Source: a virus. Taken from it: DNA of 64,000 nt. Positions 43,442-51,203 of this stretch are shown here, in pieces. The DNA lies in IMG/VR virus record IMGVR_UViG_3300042893_000684, positions 40,427 to 104,426 of that record; one strand, given 5' to 3'. The notes under the pieces are model-generated. The model searched no databases. It saw nothing but the letters and a program-made list of their open reading frames with translations, and had not been told where the DNA came from. The position numbers were made by a program, and so were the translations under genes. Positions within the stretch are counted from its first letter, which is position 1; every line of letters starts with the position of its first letter.

Positions 43442-45385
43442 TTGACTAGGACTAAAGCATGGAGATTATCATTAGCATTCATTTTAATGTTTGGATGGCT
43501 ATTTCTCACACCTGCTTATAGCGATGATCCACTTTCAGTTGCCGCTGAAGAGATAGCAGAACTAAACGAAAAGGTAACAAATCTTACAGAAGAGGCAGAT
43601 ACTAGAGCCTTAATAAATATAGCAGAAGACAAATACGATGCAGCAGTAGCATCAAAATCTGCTAGGGATAGCGCATATGCTGCATATAATGAGGCGGTAG
43701 AAGCAGAAACAACAGCATTGTCTGAAAAAACAACAGCTCAATCAGCAGTAGATGGGCAAACGGTAACAGTTGCTACAGCCTTAGAAGATAAAAACGATGC
43801 TCAAGATGTATTAGATATAGCAAACATAAATCTACAAACAACGCAATCTACTGTTCAATCCGCTGGTAATCAGGGACTGGAATATACTGTTTATACCTTA
43901 TTAAGAAATGGTAGCCAAGCAGTGACTGGATCTGTTATATGTACTGGTATATGGAATTCAAATTTAATGAACCTCCCAGTTTGCGGATATTACGAAGATA
44001 TCATTGTTAAGTTTACTGGAAAAATTACAGTTCCTTCAGACTGGACTTCAGTATATTTTGCAGGATATACAGATGATGGTTTTAGGATGTATGTGGACGG
44101 AAACCTTGCCGTTGATAACTGGGTAGAACAAGGATCGACATGGAGTCCTTACTCACCAGTTTATGATGTTAGTCAAGATAAAACTTTAGATGTAGAAATA
44201 TGGTGGTATAACGGTGGCGGCCCAGGCTCGTATCACCTTGGCTGGTCAATTCCAGGCGGGTGGACTGGTGCGGGATGTGCTTATACTGGAGGATGGGGTA
44301 TAGGATTTAGTTGTAATTTAAATACATTTTCTTATGGCGTAGGTGCAACACAATCACAAATTGATGCATACAATGCAGCAGTAACTGCACAGGCGACGGC
44401 ACAGACAGATTACAATACTAAGCTTGCTACATACAATACAGCAAATTCTACATTAACCACATACAGTCAAACATTAACAACTAAGACTAATACCTATAAT
44501 ACTGCAGTAACAAATACAGCAAATGCATTAGCTGCTAAAAATAATACACAGTCAACTTATGATCAATCTATTATTAATTTAAATAATGCAATAGATGATG
44601 CATGGGAATTATATAATGAAACTTGGCAATTTGAAGAACAACAAAGAGTTGCTGCAGCAATAGCTGCTGCTATGGCAAATCAACCGCAACCAACTCCAGA
44701 TGCAACAACTGATCCTACGCCTGAACCTTCTCCTGAGCCATCACCTGAACAAACTGAACCAGACGATTCCACTCCAACTCCAGATTCTGAAACCACAGAT
44801 GAACCGACACCAGATCCAACTCCTGAGACAGAGCCCACTGATGAGCCTTCACCAGAGCCTTCACCTCAGCCATCGGATATAGATCAAGAGCCAACTCCTG
44901 AACCAGAGCCAACTCCTGCTGAACCTTCTGAAGAACCATCTACCAATACTATCACAGAAGAGACAGCAAACCTAATTGCAGATTTAACAAGCAAAGATAC
45001 ATTAACTAAATTAACTCCAGAACAAAAAACGGCTGTTGCGGAAGGACTTGGAATTAGAGCATCAGAAATAGCAAAGGTGGCAGCATTAGCTGCTACTGAT
45101 AAAAATTTAGCAACAGCTCTAGAAGAATTCGGTGATAGAATTAAAGAAAACGCTAGTGCTCCAATGCCATATACATTAGCAGATGCAACAACAGAGGTTG
45201 CCACAGAAGCATTTTTATCAGACCCAATTGGAGCTATTGCGGATATTGATTTTGAGAAATTATTTAGCCCATCAGAATGGGGTAAGGATATGACGGATGA
45301 TCAAAGAGAAAAAGCACAAGAGGTTGTAGTGCCAGTAATTATTGCAGGAAATATAGTGGCAGCAGCCATGACAAGGAGGATATAA
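43442..45385 (+). CDS. Secreted PA14-domain protein with Pro-rich linker
   Basis: This 647-residue protein starts with TTG eight bases after AGGAG and has a signal peptide (hydrophobic residues 9-24, likely cut after PAYS). A coiled-coil segment (30-135) precedes a PA14-like beta domain (about 140-285, with YFAGYTDDGFRMYVDG), known to bind glycans. A second coiled coil, a Pro/Glu/Thr linker (about 415-500) and a C-terminal domain ending in a hydrophobic anchor (VVPVIIAGNIVAAAM then RR) follow. It likely spans the envelope of infected cells or is virion-associated. It overlaps the holin-like gene. Confidence 0.72.
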   Translation: MTRTKAWRLSLAFILMFGWLFLTPAYSDDPLSVAAEEIAELNEKVTNLTEEADTRALINIAEDKYDAAVASKSARDSAYAAYNEAVEAETTALSEKTTAQSAVDGQTVTVATALEDKNDAQDVLDIANINLQTTQSTVQSAGNQGLEYTVYTLLRNGSQAVTGSVICTGIWNSNLMNLPVCGYYEDIIVKFTGKITVPSDWTSVYFAGYTDDGFRMYVDGNLAVDNWVEQGSTWSPYSPVYDVSQDKTLDVEIWWYNGGGPGSYHLGWSIPGGWTGAGCAYTGGWGIGFSCNLNTFSYGVGATQSQIDAYNAAVTAQATAQTDYNTKLATYNTANSTLTTYSQTLTTKTNTYNTAVTNTANALAAKNNTQSTYDQSIINLNNAIDDAWELYNETWQFEEQQRVAAAIAAAMANQPQPTPDATTDPTPEPSPEPSPEQTEPDDSTPTPDSETTDEPTPDPTPETEPTDEPSPEPSPQPSDIDQEPTPEPEPTPAEPSEEPSTNTITEETANLIADLTSKDTLTKLTPEQKTAVAEGLGIRASEIAKVAALAATDKNLATALEEFGDRIKENASAPMPYTLADATTEVATEAFLSDPIGAIADIDFEKLFSPSEWGKDMTDDQREKAQEVVVPVIIAGNIVAAAMTRRI

Positions 45386-45582
45386 TGAAAATAATTAAAG
45401 GTTTCTTTAATTGGATATGGGAAGCAGTAAAGGAAAGCATAGCCCAACTATGGACCCTCCTTGGGTTCTTTATAGCCTGGCTAACCCTTACAGGGACAGC
45501 ACAGGATGTAGTCGGCATAGCAACAGTAATAGTTACTGTAATTTGGCTAATTACCATACCCCTCAGAAAAGACGAGGAATAA
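45385..45582 (+). CDS. Holin-like membrane protein 1
   Basis: This 65-residue protein has two hydrophobic segments (about 18-37 and 41-57) and a short charged C-terminus (RKDEE). Size, topology and position shortly before the endolysin fit a small holin, which forms pores in the membrane to trigger lysis. The start overlaps the PA14 gene stop. A second holin candidate lies downstream. Confidence 0.58.
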   Translation: MKIIKGFFNWIWEAVKESIAQLWTLLGFFIAWLTLTGTAQDVVGIATVIVTVIWLITIPLRKDEE

Positions 45583-45584
45583 GG

Positions 45585-45590
45585 TATAAT
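45585..45590 (+). promoter_or_regulatory. Leaderless -10 element before lipoprotein
   Basis: TATAAT is followed by exactly six bases and the ATG at 45597. No -35 match was found. Confidence 0.5.
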
Positions 45591-45596
45591 AGAGTT

Positions 45597-45815
45597 ATGA
45601 AAAGAATAACTGCTATTGCTTTGTCAGGTCTATTGATGCTATCATTGACTGGTTGCGGCTATCAAGGTTTTTACAGATACCCATGCCAAGACCCTGCTAA
45701 TTGGGAGAAAGCTGAATGCAATCCTCCAATTTGTGAAGCGACAGGCACATGCACTAAAGATGTAATTGGTAAAGATCCAATTGCAGAAGACAAGACGGGT
45801 ACACCAAATGGCTAA
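45597..45815 (+). CDS. Small lipoprotein
   Basis: The 72-residue product has a lipoprotein signal: KR, a hydrophobic stretch (LSGLLMLSL) and a LTGC lipobox with Cys20 as attachment site. The mature part is short, with YRYPCQDPANWEKAECNPP and CEATGTC, containing four further cysteines. Similar Cys/Pro-rich lipoproteins occur near lysis genes in other aquatic phages. It may assist outer-layer disruption. The ATG sits at the predicted transcription start. Confidence 0.72.
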   Translation: MKRITAIALSGLLMLSLTGCGYQGFYRYPCQDPANWEKAECNPPICEATGTCTKDVIGKDPIAEDKTGTPNG

Positions 45816-46218
45816 AGAAAGACTAAGTCCACAGGATCTAGATGCTAGATTAAAATTTATTTTAGGAATTACATTAGGCACAATTCTTTTGTGCACATCA
45901 TTGGGCATTCTGTATGCTCTAATTTTCGTAACACAACCAATTGGCGGACAGTCAGAGAACGATAAGATGTTCTTTAATGTGCTTGGTTCTGTTGCAACAT
46001 TTATTACAGGAACACTTGCAGGCCTATTAATTGGTCAATCTGGTGCTAAGGATATTATGTCGGCACAGATAGCAAATAAAGAAGTAGATGCAAAGAATAC
46101 ACAGGCTGATAAAAAGCTCGAAGCAGAGATTGATGCTACTGCAGCACGACTAGCAGCAAAGCCAGACGGAGCAATGCCAGAAGAGCAACCAGTAGACACA
46201 GATTGGGATAAAGACTAA
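45808..46218 (+). CDS. Holin-like membrane protein 2
   Basis: The ATG at 45808 overlaps the lipoprotein stop and is preferred over an earlier in-frame TTG. The 136-residue protein has two membrane helices (about 18-42 and 56-76) and a long charged coiled C-terminal tail (AQIANKEVDAKNTQADKKLEAEID). It directly precedes and overlaps the endolysin gene, the classical holin position. Which of the two candidates is the main holin is open. Confidence 0.6.
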   Translation: MAKERLSPQDLDARLKFILGITLGTILLCTSLGILYALIFVTQPIGGQSENDKMFFNVLGSVATFITGTLAGLLIGQSGAKDIMSAQIANKEVDAKNTQADKKLEAEIDATAARLAAKPDGAMPEEQPVDTDWDKD

Positions 46219-46802
46219 TGGCAGACCAAGGTACAGCAGCACGTTTAATTGAAGTTGCTACAGCAGAACTAGGAACTATTGAAGGTCCTAAAGATAACGA
46301 AACTAAGTACGGTGCTTTTATGAAAGCAAACTTTCAGCCATGGTGTGGATCATTTGTTAACTGGTGTGCAAATGAAGCGGGAGTAAAGATTCCTAATACT
46401 GTATACACCCCAGGAGGAGCCGCAGCATTTAAGAAGGCTGGGGCATGGATCGATGGAGACATTGCAGATCCAGAGCCAGGAGATATTGCCTATTTTGATT
46501 TCCCATCAGATGGCGTCGATAGAATTTCTCACGTTGGAATTGTTGTAAAAGATAACGAAGACGGAACTGTCTGGTGTATCGAAGGTAACACTTCTTCAAA
46601 GAAGGCTGGAAGCCAAAGAAATGGTGGAGAAACTTGCAAGCAACTTCGTGCTTATAAAAAGAACAAAGCTGGAGTAATGATTTCAATCGTAGGATTTGGT
46701 CGCCCAAAGTTTAAGGGTTCATCTGCAGCATCTGCTCCATCTGCTTCAGCAAAAAAGACTGCTAAATCTCAGCCAAAAGTTTGCCCAACCTGCGGTAAGT
46801 AA
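46218..46802 (+). CDS. CHAP-domain endolysin
   Basis: This 194-residue protein has a CHAP amidase/peptidase fold: catalytic Cys43 in QPWCGSF, His105 in SHVGIV, and EGNTS (about 118-122). CHAP enzymes cut peptidoglycan amide bonds. A Ser/Ala/Lys linker leads to a tiny CPTCGK end that may bind zinc instead of a normal wall-binding domain. There is no signal peptide, so export depends on the holins encoded just before it. Confidence 0.87.
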   Translation: MADQGTAARLIEVATAELGTIEGPKDNETKYGAFMKANFQPWCGSFVNWCANEAGVKIPNTVYTPGGAAAFKKAGAWIDGDIADPEPGDIAYFDFPSDGVDRISHVGIVVKDNEDGTVWCIEGNTSSKKAGSQRNGGETCKQLRAYKKNKAGVMISIVGFGRPKFKGSSAASAPSASAKKTAKSQPKVCPTCGK

Positions 46803-46951
46803 TGAATACCTACAGGGTTAAGTTAGAAGTAGAAGCAGAAGTAGAGGCTTTTAACGAAACTGATGCCAAAGACTATGTAGCAGATATATTTAATATCGAC
46901 GATGAAATTAAAAAAGTTAATATAATTAAAATAACAGAAAAAAACAAATAA
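46802..46951 (+). CDS. 49-residue acidic protein after endolysin
   Basis: The frame starts at the last base of the endolysin stop. The product has a beta start (NTYRVKLEVEAEVEAFNE) and an alpha/beta end, a plan like small single-domain proteins with a ferredoxin-like pattern. No family was recognised. A strong promoter lies directly downstream. Confidence 0.55.
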   Translation: MNTYRVKLEVEAEVEAFNETDAKDYVADIFNIDDEIKKVNIIKITEKNK

Positions 46952-46956
46952 AATCC

Positions 46957-46986
46957 TTGACAGAGCCGCAGTTTTTAATGTATAAT
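46957..46986 (+). promoter_or_regulatory. Promoter of tRNA-Asn
   Basis: TTGACA (46957-46962) and TATAAT (46981-46986) are both perfect, spaced by 18 bases. The predicted start near 46993 lies 20 bases before the tRNA. Confidence 0.87.
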
Positions 46987-47012
46987 AATACAAGAGACTG
47001 CGGTTTCTGCTT

Positions 47013-47085
47013 TGGCTCATAGCTCAGCAGGCAGAGCGGGAAGCTGTTAACTTCTAGGTCCTAGGTTCGAGTCCTAGTGGGCCAG
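47013..47085 (+). tRNA. tRNA-Asn (GTT)
   Basis: Acceptor TGGCTCA/TGGGCCA, D arm GCTC/GAGC, anticodon arm GGAAG/CTTCT with loop CTGTTAA and T arm CTAGG/CCTAG fold. The discriminator is G and CCA is not encoded. It stands apart from the other three tRNAs with its own promoter. Confidence 0.95.
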
Positions 47086-47122
47086 CAAAGCAATCTAGGC
47101 GGACTTACTAGATAGGAAAGAA

Positions 47123-47356
47123 ATGCTTAATCTTACACTTAAAGGTGTAGAGGTTTTTATGAAAAGATCAAAGACAAAAAATCAAGAATCTTTTTGGGAA
47201 AACTATGATTTACTAATTTGGAAACAGTCTGCAGGCGGATTTACTGATGTAAAGGGTATGTTCCGAAAGAATCAATGGGGAGTTACAGAGAGAATTCCTG
47301 TTAACGAAAACGGAATATGGAAGTTGCCAACAAAATATGTCAGACATTTTAAATGA
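47123..47356 (+). CDS. Unknown basic protein
   Basis: This 77-residue protein has a basic middle and a Trp-rich sequence (FWENYDLLIW, then WKLPTKYVRHFK). It has GGAAAG before the ATG and overlaps the WhiB gene by 20 bases. No family was recognised. Confidence 0.55.
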   Translation: MLNLTLKGVEVFMKRSKTKNQESFWENYDLLIWKQSAGGFTDVKGMFRKNQWGVTERIPVNENGIWKLPTKYVRHFK

Positions 47357-47654
47357 ATTAGGCGTAGATGAAGATGATCTTGATTGGTTCCACCTTGGTA
47401 TTTGTAGAGGTATGGACACAAACTTATTCTATGATAAATATGAAGCAGATATAAATATAGCAAAAAGTATTGATGAGGCTTGCCTTTCTTGCCCCGTTTC
47501 AAAGATGTGTTACCAAGCTGGGATAGAAAATGATGAGCAAGGAGTATGGGGCGGGATCTACTTAAACTCTGGAGCAATAGATAAGTCAAGGAATGTACAT
47601 AAGACAGCAGATGTTTGGAAAAGGATAAGGTCTAAAAATGGAATTCATAAATAA
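47337..47654 (+). CDS. WhiB-family iron-sulfur regulator
   Basis: This 105-residue protein has the WhiB four-cysteine set: Cys23 in GIC, then Cys49, Cys52 and Cys58 in ACLSCPVSKMC, followed by the G(V)WGG turn and a basic C-terminal segment. WhiB proteins hold a 4Fe-4S cluster and act with sigma factor on transcription; they are restricted to Actinobacteria and their phages. It may switch host or phage promoters. It overlaps the next gene by 17 bases. Confidence 0.9.
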   Translation: MSDILNELGVDEDDLDWFHLGICRGMDTNLFYDKYEADINIAKSIDEACLSCPVSKMCYQAGIENDEQGVWGGIYLNSGAIDKSRNVHKTADVWKRIRSKNGIHK

Positions 47655-47970
47655 AGATAAGAATCACTTTAAGTATGGAATAAATCAATGGACGGGTGAG
47701 CCAAATAAGCCAGTGTTTTACAATAAAGAAATGGCTATTGCTGTAAGAGGAATAAAAAAGCCAGTAATTGGTTTGCAGATGGACATCATAAAGTACCCTG
47801 AGTTTCTTTGTTTAAGGCTATATGAAGATAACTTCATTCAGTTTACTGGAAATAAAAAAGAGATGGTTATTGATTATCTTGGAAAAGTTAAGAAAGTAAT
47901 TGAATCTTACGGGGTAAGATGTGAATTAGAAGGCGTACCAAGCCAAAATGTACTAGGAAAAGGAATCTAA
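47638..47970 (+). CDS. Unknown protein after WhiB
   Basis: This 110-residue basic protein overlaps the WhiB end. The C-terminal half has an alternating strand-helix pattern (FLCLRLYEDNFIQFTGNKKEMVIDYLGKVKKV). No family was recognised. Coupled translation suggests it is expressed with WhiB. Confidence 0.55.
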   Translation: MEFINKDKNHFKYGINQWTGEPNKPVFYNKEMAIAVRGIKKPVIGLQMDIIKYPEFLCLRLYEDNFIQFTGNKKEMVIDYLGKVKKVIESYGVRCELEGVPSQNVLGKGI

Positions 47971-47971
47971 A

Positions 47972-48208
47972 TTGGAAAAAATATTGTGTTATTGCTGCAA
48001 CAAAAGCAAGAATAAGCTTACTGTAAAGAAATCATCATTGCTGCCAATTAATCTATTTCTGTGTGAAACATGCATAGCTAATAAATTTGAGCCACGATGG
48101 GTCATCATTCTGTCTGGCAGGCAACTGGGTCCAGAGGCAGTAAAAGAATTTATTGTTAAAAAAAGATATATTGGCTCTGATATTGCCGCTTCAGAATTGT
48201 TTGTTTAA
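47972..48208 (+). CDS. Small zinc-ribbon protein
   Basis: This 78-residue protein starts with TTG right after the previous stop. CYCCNK (about 6-11) and FLCETC (about 29-34) form a four-cysteine site like a zinc ribbon, followed by a Trp-Val-Ile strand and a helical end. Function unknown. Confidence 0.6.
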   Translation: MEKILCYCCNKSKNKLTVKKSSLLPINLFLCETCIANKFEPRWVIILSGRQLGPEAVKEFIVKKRYIGSDIAASELFV

Positions 48209-48233
48209 CTCTTAATTAGCACTTATTTCACGG

Positions 48234-48239
48234 TATAAT
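48234..48239 (+). promoter_or_regulatory. -10 element before membrane coiled-coil gene
   Basis: TATAAT lies nine bases before the ATG at 48249, so the predicted mRNA has a leader of about three bases. Confidence 0.45.
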
Positions 48240-48248
48240 TAGTTTATC

Positions 48249-48563
48249 ATGGAAATAAACTACTTGTCTGTCGTAATGGCTATATCTGCCGCTCTTGTTT
48301 CTGGTATGGGAACAGCGCTTGTGGCGGGATTCAGAGACAACAAAAAAGAAAGAATAAGGCGTTCTGAGCGTGAGCAAGACCATTTAAAATTAGACTTAAG
48401 AGATCTTAAAATAGAGTTGTATAAGATTGAAAAAGAACTAAATGAATGGAAAGATAAGTACTATAATGCTATTCAGGAATTGATTGGGATTAAGGCTGAG
48501 CTTGAAGCAACTGTAATAGAATTAGCTCATTTTGAGCACCATATGGATGAGTTGGACAGATAA
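48249..48563 (+). CDS. Membrane-anchored coiled-coil protein
   Basis: This 104-residue protein has one hydrophobic segment (about 6-27) followed by a long charged coiled coil (30-98, KKERIRRSEREQDHLKLDL). Such a plan is seen in spanin-like and other envelope-linked phage proteins, but no lysis gene is directly next to it. The proteasome-like gene follows. Confidence 0.6.
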   Translation: MEINYLSVVMAISAALVSGMGTALVAGFRDNKKERIRRSEREQDHLKLDLRDLKIELYKIEKELNEWKDKYYNAIQELIGIKAELEATVIELAHFEHHMDELDR

Positions 48564-48581
48564 TTTTTCATTTAGTATACT
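48553..48581 (+). promoter_or_regulatory. Leaderless promoter of proteasome-like gene
   Basis: TGGACA (48553-48558), a 17-base spacer and TATACT (48576-48581) are followed by six bases and the ATG at 48588. Confidence 0.75.
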
Positions 48582-48587
48582 GGTAGT

Positions 48588-49145
48588 ATGACCTGTATTG
48601 TTGCTATCGCCCAAAACGGAACCGTATATATGGGTTCCGATCACGCCGCATCAGATGATAAAACTGGCTGGATCCTGTCAAGAAAAGAGCCTAAAGTTTT
48701 TAAAGTTGGGCAGTATGGCATTGCATTTACTGATTCTTTTAGAATGGGTCAGATTCTTCAATACTCGTGGACTCCACCAAAATATACTCCAACAAAAACT
48801 AATTCTGGATTAGATAAGTTTATGAGAACTAAATTTATTGATTCTGTTAAAGTTGCATTTAAAGATGGTGGATACGGAAGTATTGGCTCATCATCAGAAG
48901 AAGACTCAGGCGGTATTTTTATAGTTGGAGTTTGCGGAAGGCTCTTTACCATAGATGAAGACTTTCATGTTGGAGAGAATGTTGTAAATTATATGGCGGA
49001 AGGCAGTGGTGGAATGATAGCGCTTGGAGCCTTGCATGCAACAAAGAAGCAAAGAAACCCTAGACTTAGACTAAAGGCTGCATTAGAAGCAGCAACTGAG
49101 TTTAATATGAGCGTAGCTGCCCCCTATACATACATCCAAGTTTAA
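48588..49145 (+). CDS. Proteasome/HslV-like Ntn hydrolase
   Basis: This 185-residue protein begins MTCIVAIAQNGTVYMGSD, the start pattern of proteasome beta-type N-terminal nucleophile hydrolases; Thr2 would become the nucleophile after Met removal. AEGSGGMIALGAL (about 144-156) fits the later conserved Ser-Gly turn. It lacks a propeptide, like HslV. It could degrade or process proteins, or cap the host proteasome. The leaderless mRNA means translation starts directly at Met1. Confidence 0.75.
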   Translation: MTCIVAIAQNGTVYMGSDHAASDDKTGWILSRKEPKVFKVGQYGIAFTDSFRMGQILQYSWTPPKYTPTKTNSGLDKFMRTKFIDSVKVAFKDGGYGSIGSSSEEDSGGIFIVGVCGRLFTIDEDFHVGENVVNYMAEGSGGMIALGALHATKKQRNPRLRLKAALEAATEFNMSVAAPYTYIQV

Positions 49146-49147
49146 GG

Positions 49148-49153
49148 TATAAT
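49148..49153 (+). promoter_or_regulatory. Leaderless -10 element
   Basis: TATAAT follows the proteasome-like stop, and six bases later the ATG at 49160 begins. No -35 was identified. Confidence 0.5.
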
Positions 49154-49159
49154 AGTAAT

Positions 49160-49519
49160 ATGAAATGGATCATATTAATTTTGTCCCTGTTACTCTCATA
49201 CTTTGTGTATGCAAGGATTAAAGATAAGATTCAACTGTTTCTGCAAACCTATGAAATATTTTTAGTAGACAAAGAAGATGTTGAGCGAGAAGGAAAACAC
49301 ACTGACGACATTTTAAATCTTCGTCCAGAAAGCTATGATAGGTCTATGGATATAAGAGGGACTCCGACTCATGTGTGTCCTTGTGGATCACAAATATGGA
49401 GCCTTAAGGTTATTTTTGAAGATTTTGAAATTGCTACATATTTCTTGGATATGGAATGTGTTAGTTGTGGTAGCGTTGCAACAGCGCCTACCCCTGTAGA
49501 CAGAGAGGCAATGGAATGA
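49160..49519 (+). CDS. Membrane protein with zinc-binding domain
   Basis: This 119-residue protein has an N-terminal membrane helix (IILILSLLLSYFVYA, 4-18) and a cytosolic or exported domain with CPCG (about 73-76) and CVSCG (about 99-103), a likely zinc site. It ends in an ATGA overlap with the next gene. No family was recognised. Confidence 0.6.
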   Translation: MKWIILILSLLLSYFVYARIKDKIQLFLQTYEIFLVDKEDVEREGKHTDDILNLRPESYDRSMDIRGTPTHVCPCGSQIWSLKVIFEDFEIATYFLDMECVSCGSVATAPTPVDREAME

Positions 49520-49695
49520 GAAAGTCAGAAAGATTAAGATTACTTGAAATGCATATGGTAAGACTTGAAATGATGGTTGAGTTGTATTCACAAAGCTTAA
49601 CTAATCTATTAGAATCTCAAGGGATGAAGCCACCAACAGATCTTGACGCTGGTAAATGGTATAAGGCTAAATTAGATAATTTAGACAAAGAATAA
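49516..49695 (+). CDS. 59-residue coiled-coil protein
   Basis: The frame starts in the stop of the previous gene. The first 37 residues form a Met/Leu-rich amphipathic helix (RLRLLEMHMVRLEMM), the rest is polar with a Trp-Tyr pair. The coupling and lack of a better frame support it. Function unknown. Confidence 0.55.
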   Translation: MRKSERLRLLEMHMVRLEMMVELYSQSLTNLLESQGMKPPTDLDAGKWYKAKLDNLDKE

Positions 49696-49697
49696 CC

Positions 49698-49727
49698 TAT
49701 TGACAATCTGTCAATATTTAGTAGAAT
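49698..49727 (+). promoter_or_regulatory. Subtilase promoter with palindromic operator
   Basis: TTGACA (49700-49705) and TAGAAT (49722-49727) are spaced by 16 bases. A perfect inverted repeat TATTGACA-ATC-TGTCAATA (49698-49716) covers the -35 box. The ATG (49735) is at the predicted start. Confidence 0.8.
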
Positions 49728-49734
49728 AGGTACT

Positions 49735-50694
49735 ATGAATAAAAAAATAACTATGGCTCTAGTGGCCTTAATGCTTACTGCACCAATCACGGCAACTGCT
49801 GCTCCTAAGAGTAATCTTAAGAACACATCTTTGCCAGCACCTACAATAGCAATCCTGGATTCAGGTATTGACATGTCACAACAAAAGATTAAAGACCGTG
49901 TAGTGTATGAGGTATGCTTAATTGAAATTATTGAAGGCTCTACATCACGTTGCCCTAATGGACAAACATCTATGGAAGGTCCTGGGTCAGCGACATTGCC
50001 TGTATCAAGACTTCTGCTTGGCGGATTTGATCATGGCACACTTATGGCAGATCAAGCTATTCAGACAAACCCTAACGTAAAAATTGTATTTATTAGAATT
50101 GTTGGTCAACGTGAAAACGGTGCAAGAGAATATACTAATGAAGCAACTGTTTATAATGCCCTACAGTGGGTTATTAACAATCAGTCTAAGTTTAATATTC
50201 AATCAGTTGCAATGGCACAAGGCTCACACAATGTAGGTGCTGTTGGAACAGATTACTGTCCAAAAACACCAACTACCGTTGATAAAGTAAAGTCTTTAAA
50301 CTCACTAGGTGTCGGCGTATTTTTTCCAGCAGGAAATAATAGCGACTATCAAAGAGTAAACTGGCCTGGATGTATCCCTGAAGCAATTACAATGGGTGCA
50401 ACACTGCCATCAGGATCTATTGGATTTTATTCAAACTATGACCCACTTTTGTTAGACTTCTATGCTCGTGGAACAACAGTTTTATACGGGCTAAATGCAA
50501 AGAAAACTAATTTTGCAGGAACTTCAGCATCTGTTCTAGTCGGAGCAACTTCGTGGGCAACTGTTAAGTCTGTTAAGTCTAACTTAAGCTATTCAGAAAT
50601 GTATAGTTTAATTTCAAGGACTTCTTCTATTACAAAAAGCTCAAAGATTAGCAAGGGAAATCTTATTAATCTACAGGCGGCCTTGAATGGCTGA
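49735..50694 (+). CDS. Secreted subtilisin-like serine protease
   Basis: This 319-residue protein has a signal peptide (hydrophobic 5-20, cut after TATA) and an S8 peptidase domain with the full triad: Asp42 in AILDSGID, His100 in DHGTLMAD and Ser264 in AGTSAS, plus the oxyanion Asn in PAGNNSD. There is no long propeptide. It would act outside the cell or in the envelope, possibly on host surface proteins. It has its own operator-bearing promoter. Confidence 0.9.
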   Translation: MNKKITMALVALMLTAPITATAAPKSNLKNTSLPAPTIAILDSGIDMSQQKIKDRVVYEVCLIEIIEGSTSRCPNGQTSMEGPGSATLPVSRLLLGGFDHGTLMADQAIQTNPNVKIVFIRIVGQRENGAREYTNEATVYNALQWVINNQSKFNIQSVAMAQGSHNVGAVGTDYCPKTPTTVDKVKSLNSLGVGVFFPAGNNSDYQRVNWPGCIPEAITMGATLPSGSIGFYSNYDPLLLDFYARGTTVLYGLNAKKTNFAGTSASVLVGATSWATVKSVKSNLSYSEMYSLISRTSSITKSSKISKGNLINLQAALNG

Positions 50695-50899
50695 GGAGCA
50701 AGTAACAGTATTAGAAGGCATTGTTGCTGATTTAGCAAATGAACTGTATCAGAAATGGTATAACGCTGCTACAGAAGAGCAAAAGACAGAAGAAACTTCT
50801 AAGGCTTTAAGAGAAAATGCTACGCAAACTACATATTGGGTTGTTCAGGAATTTATGAATAGATTCAATGCCGCAGCAGAAGCCCTGAAAGATAAGTAA
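50687..50899 (+). CDS. Unknown helical acidic protein
   Basis: This 70-residue protein overlaps the subtilase end by eight bases. It is all-helical and acidic (LEGIVADLANELYQKW, then VVQEFMNRFNAAAEALKD). No family was recognised. It is followed by the thioredoxin gene. Confidence 0.58.
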   Translation: MAEEQVTVLEGIVADLANELYQKWYNAATEEQKTEETSKALRENATQTTYWVVQEFMNRFNAAAEALKDK

Positions 50900-50900
50900 A

Positions 50901-51203
50901 TTGATCATAACTGATAATTCATTTAATGACATAGTCTCAACAAATGATTTAGTATTGGTTGATTTCTGGGCTGAATGGTGTGGACCATGCAAAAAGCTTT
51001 CCCCGATACTTGATGAGATATCAAGTGATACGGGCCTACTGGTTGGTAAGTTAAATGTTGATGAAAATCCATTAAAAATGGAAGAATACTCTGTACATTC
51101 AATACCAACTATGGTATTATTTAAGTCTGGTCAACCAGTTAAAACGATTGTTGGGGCAAAGCCTAAACATCTTTTATTAAAGGAGTTGTCCGAATGGATC
51201 TAG
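50901..51203 (+). CDS. Thioredoxin
   Basis: This 100-residue protein starts with TTG right after the previous stop and has the active site FWAEWCGPCKK with Cys27 and Cys30, the later SIPTMVLFKSG with the cis-Pro loop, and the C-terminal helix. It reduces disulfides and may serve ribonucleotide reduction or protein folding. The start codon may keep its level low. Confidence 0.92.
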   Translation: MIITDNSFNDIVSTNDLVLVDFWAEWCGPCKKLSPILDEISSDTGLLVGKLNVDENPLKMEEYSVHSIPTMVLFKSGQPVKTIVGAKPKHLLLKELSEWI

